A stretch of 9,421 nt of DNA from an uncultured Clostridia bacterium (GTDB lineage: Bacteria; Bacillota_A; Clostridia; TANB77; CAG-508): positions 1-9,421 of the forward strand of contig CALXZF010000095.1 in assembly GCA_944393165.1 (NCBI GenBank), given 5' to 3'. Shown here piece by piece: positions 6,763 to 9,421 of this stretch. The translations under genes and the position numbers were made by a program. The notes beneath the pieces are model-generated. The model had not been told where the DNA came from. It searched no databases and worked only from the letters and a program-made list of their open reading frames with translations. Position 1 is the stretch's first letter, and the number at the start of each line of letters is the position of its first letter.

Positions 6763-7923
6763 ATGATAGAAATAAAAGAAAAAGACCAATGTTGTGGTTG
6801 TGAGGCTTGTAAAAATATATGTCCAAAACAATGCATAACAATGGTAGAAGATGAAGAAGGATTTAGATATCCACATATAGACAAAGAGAGATGTATAAAT
6901 TGTGGTTTATGCGAACGTGTATGTCAATACAAAAACAAAGTAACAGAAGTTAAAAAAGACATAGAAGCGGAAGTATATTCTTGCGTGATTAAAGATAAAG
7001 AAAAATTAAAAAACAGTTCAACATGTGCAGTATTCTATTATTTAGCTAAATCACTTATTGATAATAAAGGGGTTGTTTATGGAGCAAAATATGATGAAAA
7101 TATGAATGTAATACACTCTAGGGTCGAAGATTTAAAAGAGTTAGGTAAATTGCGTGGATCAAAATATGTACAAAGCAAAATTGGTGATATGTATCAAGCT
7201 GTAAAAAAAGACTTAGAAGATAACAGAAAAGTTTTATTTTCAGGAACACCATGCCAAGTTGGTGGATTATACAAATTTTTGGGTCAAGATGATAAGAATT
7301 TATTAACTGTTGATATAATTTGTTTTGGAGTACCATCTCCTAAAATCTTTAGAGATTATATAAAAATAACAGAAAAAAAATATAATTCAAAAATTATAGA
7401 TATAAATTTTAGAGATAAAACTAGAGGTTGGCAAAATTCAAGTACAAGGATAAAATTTGCAGATGATACAATAAAATACCTTAAACCGTCCAACGACAAT
7501 AAATGGTATCGTACTTTTATTTCACATATTATAACTAGAGAAAGTTGTAATAACTGTTTGTACACATCAACAGATAGGAAAGCAGATATTACAATTGGAG
7601 ATTTTTGGGGTATAGAAAATATAGATAAAGATTTAGATATTACATCTGGAGTTTCTAAAGTTATAGTTAATACAGAAAAGGGAAAAGAAATATTTTCTAC
7701 TATATTACCATTATATGAAGTAAAGAAAAGAAAGTTAGAAGATGCAATTAGACCTAACTTAATTAGACCTCCAAAGAAAAATAAAAATAGAGATGATTTT
7801 TACAAACTATATAATGAGCAAGGTTTTATAAAATCATATAATAAATTTGTAAAAGAAAAAATATTGAATAAATTTAAAAGAAAAATTAAAAGCAAAATAA
7901 AACATATAATTAAATTAAAATAA
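6763..7923 (+). CDS. FrhB/FdhB-like iron-sulfur (and probable flavin) oxidoreductase
   Basis: A 386-residue protein annotated in relatives as 'coenzyme F420 hydrogenase/dehydrogenase beta subunit', though Firmicutes of this kind are not expected to make F420. The N terminus is a two-cluster ferredoxin: CxxCxxCxxxCP at C10, C13, C16, C20 and CxxCxxCxxxC at C44, C47, C50, C54. The FrhB N and C domains (PF04422, PF04432) follow. Recognisable blocks are SGTPCQ (160-165, C164), CFGVPSP (187-193), RDKTRGW, SCNNC (261-265, C262 and C265) and DITIGDFWG (275-283). Two blocks depart from my recollection of the consensus: NSSTCAVF where SSSGGxF is usual, and CFGVPSP for CHGVPSP. The last 20 residues are strongly basic and may bind membrane. 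Position between a pyruvyl transferase gene and the flippase indicates a redox step on a nucleotide sugar or lipid-linked glycan; substrate unknown. Ribosome site AAGGA at 6748-6752. Confidence 0.92.
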   Translation: MIEIKEKDQCCGCEACKNICPKQCITMVEDEEGFRYPHIDKERCINCGLCERVCQYKNKVTEVKKDIEAEVYSCVIKDKEKLKNSSTCAVFYYLAKSLIDNKGVVYGAKYDENMNVIHSRVEDLKELGKLRGSKYVQSKIGDMYQAVKKDLEDNRKVLFSGTPCQVGGLYKFLGQDDKNLLTVDIICFGVPSPKIFRDYIKITEKKYNSKIIDINFRDKTRGWQNSSTRIKFADDTIKYLKPSNDNKWYRTFISHIITRESCNNCLYTSTDRKADITIGDFWGIENIDKDLDITSGVSKVIVNTEKGKEIFSTILPLYEVKKRKLEDAIRPNLIRPPKKNKNRDDFYKLYNEQGFIKSYNKFVKEKILNKFKRKIKSKIKHIIKLK

Positions 7924-7943
7924 TATAAAAGAAGGATATAGAA

Positions 7944-9350
7944 ATGAATAGAGAAAAGACATTACTCAAAAATACAGCAATAATAACAATAGGGAAAATA
8001 TGTACACAAGCAATAACTTTTTTCTTGTTGCCATTATACACATCTATTTTGTCAACAGAAGAATATGGTACAGTTGATTTATTAAATACACTAGTCTCAT
8101 TACTTTTGCCAATTGTTACATTTCAAGTTGAACAAGCGGTTTTTAGAAAGTTAATTGAAAGTAGAGAAAAAGAAAAAAGTAAAAAAAGTATAATATCGAC
8201 AGCAATATTTTCTGTGATATTTCAATGTATAGTATATTTATGTGTATTTTTATCAATAGCGCCTTTTGTTAATAATGAATATAAATATTTTTTAGCAACT
8301 AATGTTATAGCATATATATTTGCATCATTAATGCAACAAATTGCTAGAGGGTTAGGAGATAACATTAAATATGCAATAGGAAGCTTTTTAGCAGCAATAA
8401 GTACAATTATATTTAATATTATATTTTTAGTTGTTTTTAAATTTGGTGCCAATGGAATGCTAATGGCAAACATGTTAGGACAAGTAGTTTGTGCTATTTA
8501 CTTTATGTTTTCTCTTAAGCTATACAAATATATTAGCTATAATTCATTTAAGAAAAAATTATTAAGAAAAATGTGGTCTTATTCATTGCCATTAATTCCA
8601 AATTCGATTTCTTGGTGGGTATTTAGTGCGTCTAACAGAGTAATTGTTTCAGGTATATTAGGTGTGGCTAAAAATGGTATATTGTCAGCTGCAAATAAAT
8701 TTTCAAGTGTATATATCACAGCATATAATATCTTTAATTTAAGTTGGACAGAAATGGTTGCTTTACATATAAATGATGAAGATGTTGAACAGTTTTTGAA
8801 CAAAACTATAAATATTATAATAAGATTTTTTGTTGCTCTAGCTGTTGGAATTATTGCATGTATGCCAATTGTATATCCAATAATGATTAACGAAAACTAT
8901 TCAGAAGGGTATAACCAGGTTCCAATAATGATGATTGGTTCAATATTTAATGTTGTAATAAGTCTAATAGGAGCAATATATGTAGCTAAAAAAAATACAA
9001 AAGCTATTGCAAGTATATCAATAGTGTCAGCGATTATAAATATTGTTGTTAATTTAACATTAATTAATTTTATAGATTTATATGCAGCTACTATTGCACC
9101 ATTAGTTGCATATTTTGCAATGACTATATATAGGTTTAAAGATTTAAAAAATAAATATTTTGAAATAAAAATCGATAAAGGATTAATTGTTAGTACCGTA
9201 ATAATTATGCTTCCAATCTTATTGATATATTATTTTGCTAATAACATAATACTATATTTTGGGGGAATATTAATTGCGGCAATATATGCATATATAATAA
9301 ATAGGAAAAATCTAAAAGCAATATTAAATATGGTAATTAAAAGAAAATAG
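7944..9350 (+). CDS. wzx: Wzx-type lipid-linked oligosaccharide flippase
   Basis: A 468-residue polytopic membrane protein of the polysaccharide transport/MOP superfamily. It is expected to turn undecaprenyl-diphosphate-linked repeat units from the inner to the outer face of the membrane. The N terminus (KNTAIITIGKICTQAITFFL, then PLYTSILSTEEYGTVDL) is the classic family opening, with the EYG turn between helices one and two. About 12-14 hydrophobic segments run to the end. The central ANKFSSVYI and FNLSWTEM segments match the second half of the fold. Length is normal. GAAGGA at 7931-7936 gives the start. It needs Wzy as its partner, and the only Wzy-like gene here has a broken frame. The stop codon merges with the ribosome site of the next, damaged gene. 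Confidence 0.93.
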   Translation: MNREKTLLKNTAIITIGKICTQAITFFLLPLYTSILSTEEYGTVDLLNTLVSLLLPIVTFQVEQAVFRKLIESREKEKSKKSIISTAIFSVIFQCIVYLCVFLSIAPFVNNEYKYFLATNVIAYIFASLMQQIARGLGDNIKYAIGSFLAAISTIIFNIIFLVVFKFGANGMLMANMLGQVVCAIYFMFSLKLYKYISYNSFKKKLLRKMWSYSLPLIPNSISWWVFSASNRVIVSGILGVAKNGILSAANKFSSVYITAYNIFNLSWTEMVALHINDEDVEQFLNKTINIIIRFFVALAVGIIACMPIVYPIMINENYSEGYNQVPIMMIGSIFNVVISLIGAIYVAKKNTKAIASISIVSAIINIVVNLTLINFIDLYAATIAPLVAYFAMTIYRFKDLKNKYFEIKIDKGLIVSTVIIMLPILLIYYFANNIILYFGGILIAAIYAYIINRKNLKAILNMVIKRK

Positions 9351-9354
9351 GTGA
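9349..9354 (+). promoter_or_regulatory. Ribosome binding site for the gene at the right edge
   Basis: AGGTGA overlaps the last two bases of the flippase stop and lies four bases before ATG 9359. The arrangement is the same as before the genes at 2431 and 4458, so a gene was meant to start here. Confidence 0.6.
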
Positions 9355-9358
9355 AAAA

Positions 9359-9421
9359 ATGGATAAAACATATTTTGATACATAAAAAAAAGAAGATAGT
9401 AACGGAAGTGGAGCATGTAGC
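9359..9421 (+). pseudogene. 5' end of a gene with an in-frame stop; ferredoxin-like motif with lost Cys (partial)
   Basis: From ATG 9359 the frame reads MDKTYFDT, then TAA (9383-9385), then Lys-Lys-Glu-Asp-Ser-Asn-Gly-Ser-Gly-Ala-Cys-Ser to the window edge. The second part fits the opening of ferredoxin and FrhB-like proteins (E-D-C-x-G-C-G-A-C) if the two Ser codons, both AGT, were TGT. A single T-to-A change in each would restore the Cys ligands. So this may be a decayed second FrhB-like or Fe-S gene, or a region of poor base calls at a contig end. If the TAA is real, only an eight-residue peptide is made. The evidence is 21 codons, so the family call is tentative. Confidence 0.35.

Noticed and set aside
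1268..8803. Minus-strand open frames opposite the large genes (for example 1268-1558, 5951-6226 and 8222-8473).
   Set aside because: They are short, carry no recognisable domain or ribosome site, and are reverse shadows of strong + strand genes.
9351..9421. GTG-started open frame directly after the flippase stop (MKKWIKHILIHKKKK...), open to the window edge.
   Set aside because: It lacks a ribosome site before GTG (AGGTGA overlaps the GTG itself), and codons such as ACG, GTG and GAG cluster in it. The ATG at 9359 has the better initiation signal. It remains possible because the window ends too soon.

Overview
The window is a slice of a surface-polysaccharide (capsule or exopolysaccharide) biosynthesis operon from a low-GC Gram-positive bacterium, most likely a clostridial-type Firmicute. 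The DNA is very AT-rich by eye, Arg is almost always AGA and Ile often ATA. TGA is used as a normal stop (end of the second GT2 gene) and Trp is TGG, so this is the standard bacterial code and not a Mollicute code. All genes lie on the + strand. Gaps are 1 to about 20 bases and Shine-Dalgarno sites overlap or abut upstream stop codons. No internal promoter or terminator is visible, so the cluster reads as one transcript. No gene-free stretch exceeds 60 bases.

Layout: (1) a possible last few codons of an upstream gene, 1-16; (2) a GT-B, GT4-family glycosyltransferase, 60-1169; (3) a Wzy-like polytopic membrane polymerase, 1184-2429, whose reading frame is broken near codon 50; (4) two consecutive GT-A, GT2-family glycosyltransferases, 2431-3405 and 3407-4453; (5) two consecutive but very different polysaccharide pyruvyl transferase-family proteins, 4458-5558 and 5571-6746; (6) an FrhB/FdhB-like iron-sulfur flavoprotein, 6763-7923; (7) a Wzx-type flippase, 7944-9350; (8) the first codons of another gene at 9359, which has an in-frame stop at codon 9 and then resembles a damaged ferredoxin-type Cys motif.

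Together these make a Wzx/Wzy-dependent pathway. An undecaprenyl-linked sugar, presumably primed by an enzyme encoded outside the window, would be extended by the three glycosyltransferases. It would be decorated by the pyruvyl transferase-family enzymes, possibly with a redox step by the FrhB-like protein, then flipped by Wzx and polymerised outside the membrane by Wzy.

The most notable points are the broken Wzy frame, the redox/pyruvyl transferase trio whose chemistry is not explained by its family names, and the apparent decayed (or mis-sequenced) second Fe-S gene at the right edge. No wholly new system is obvious.
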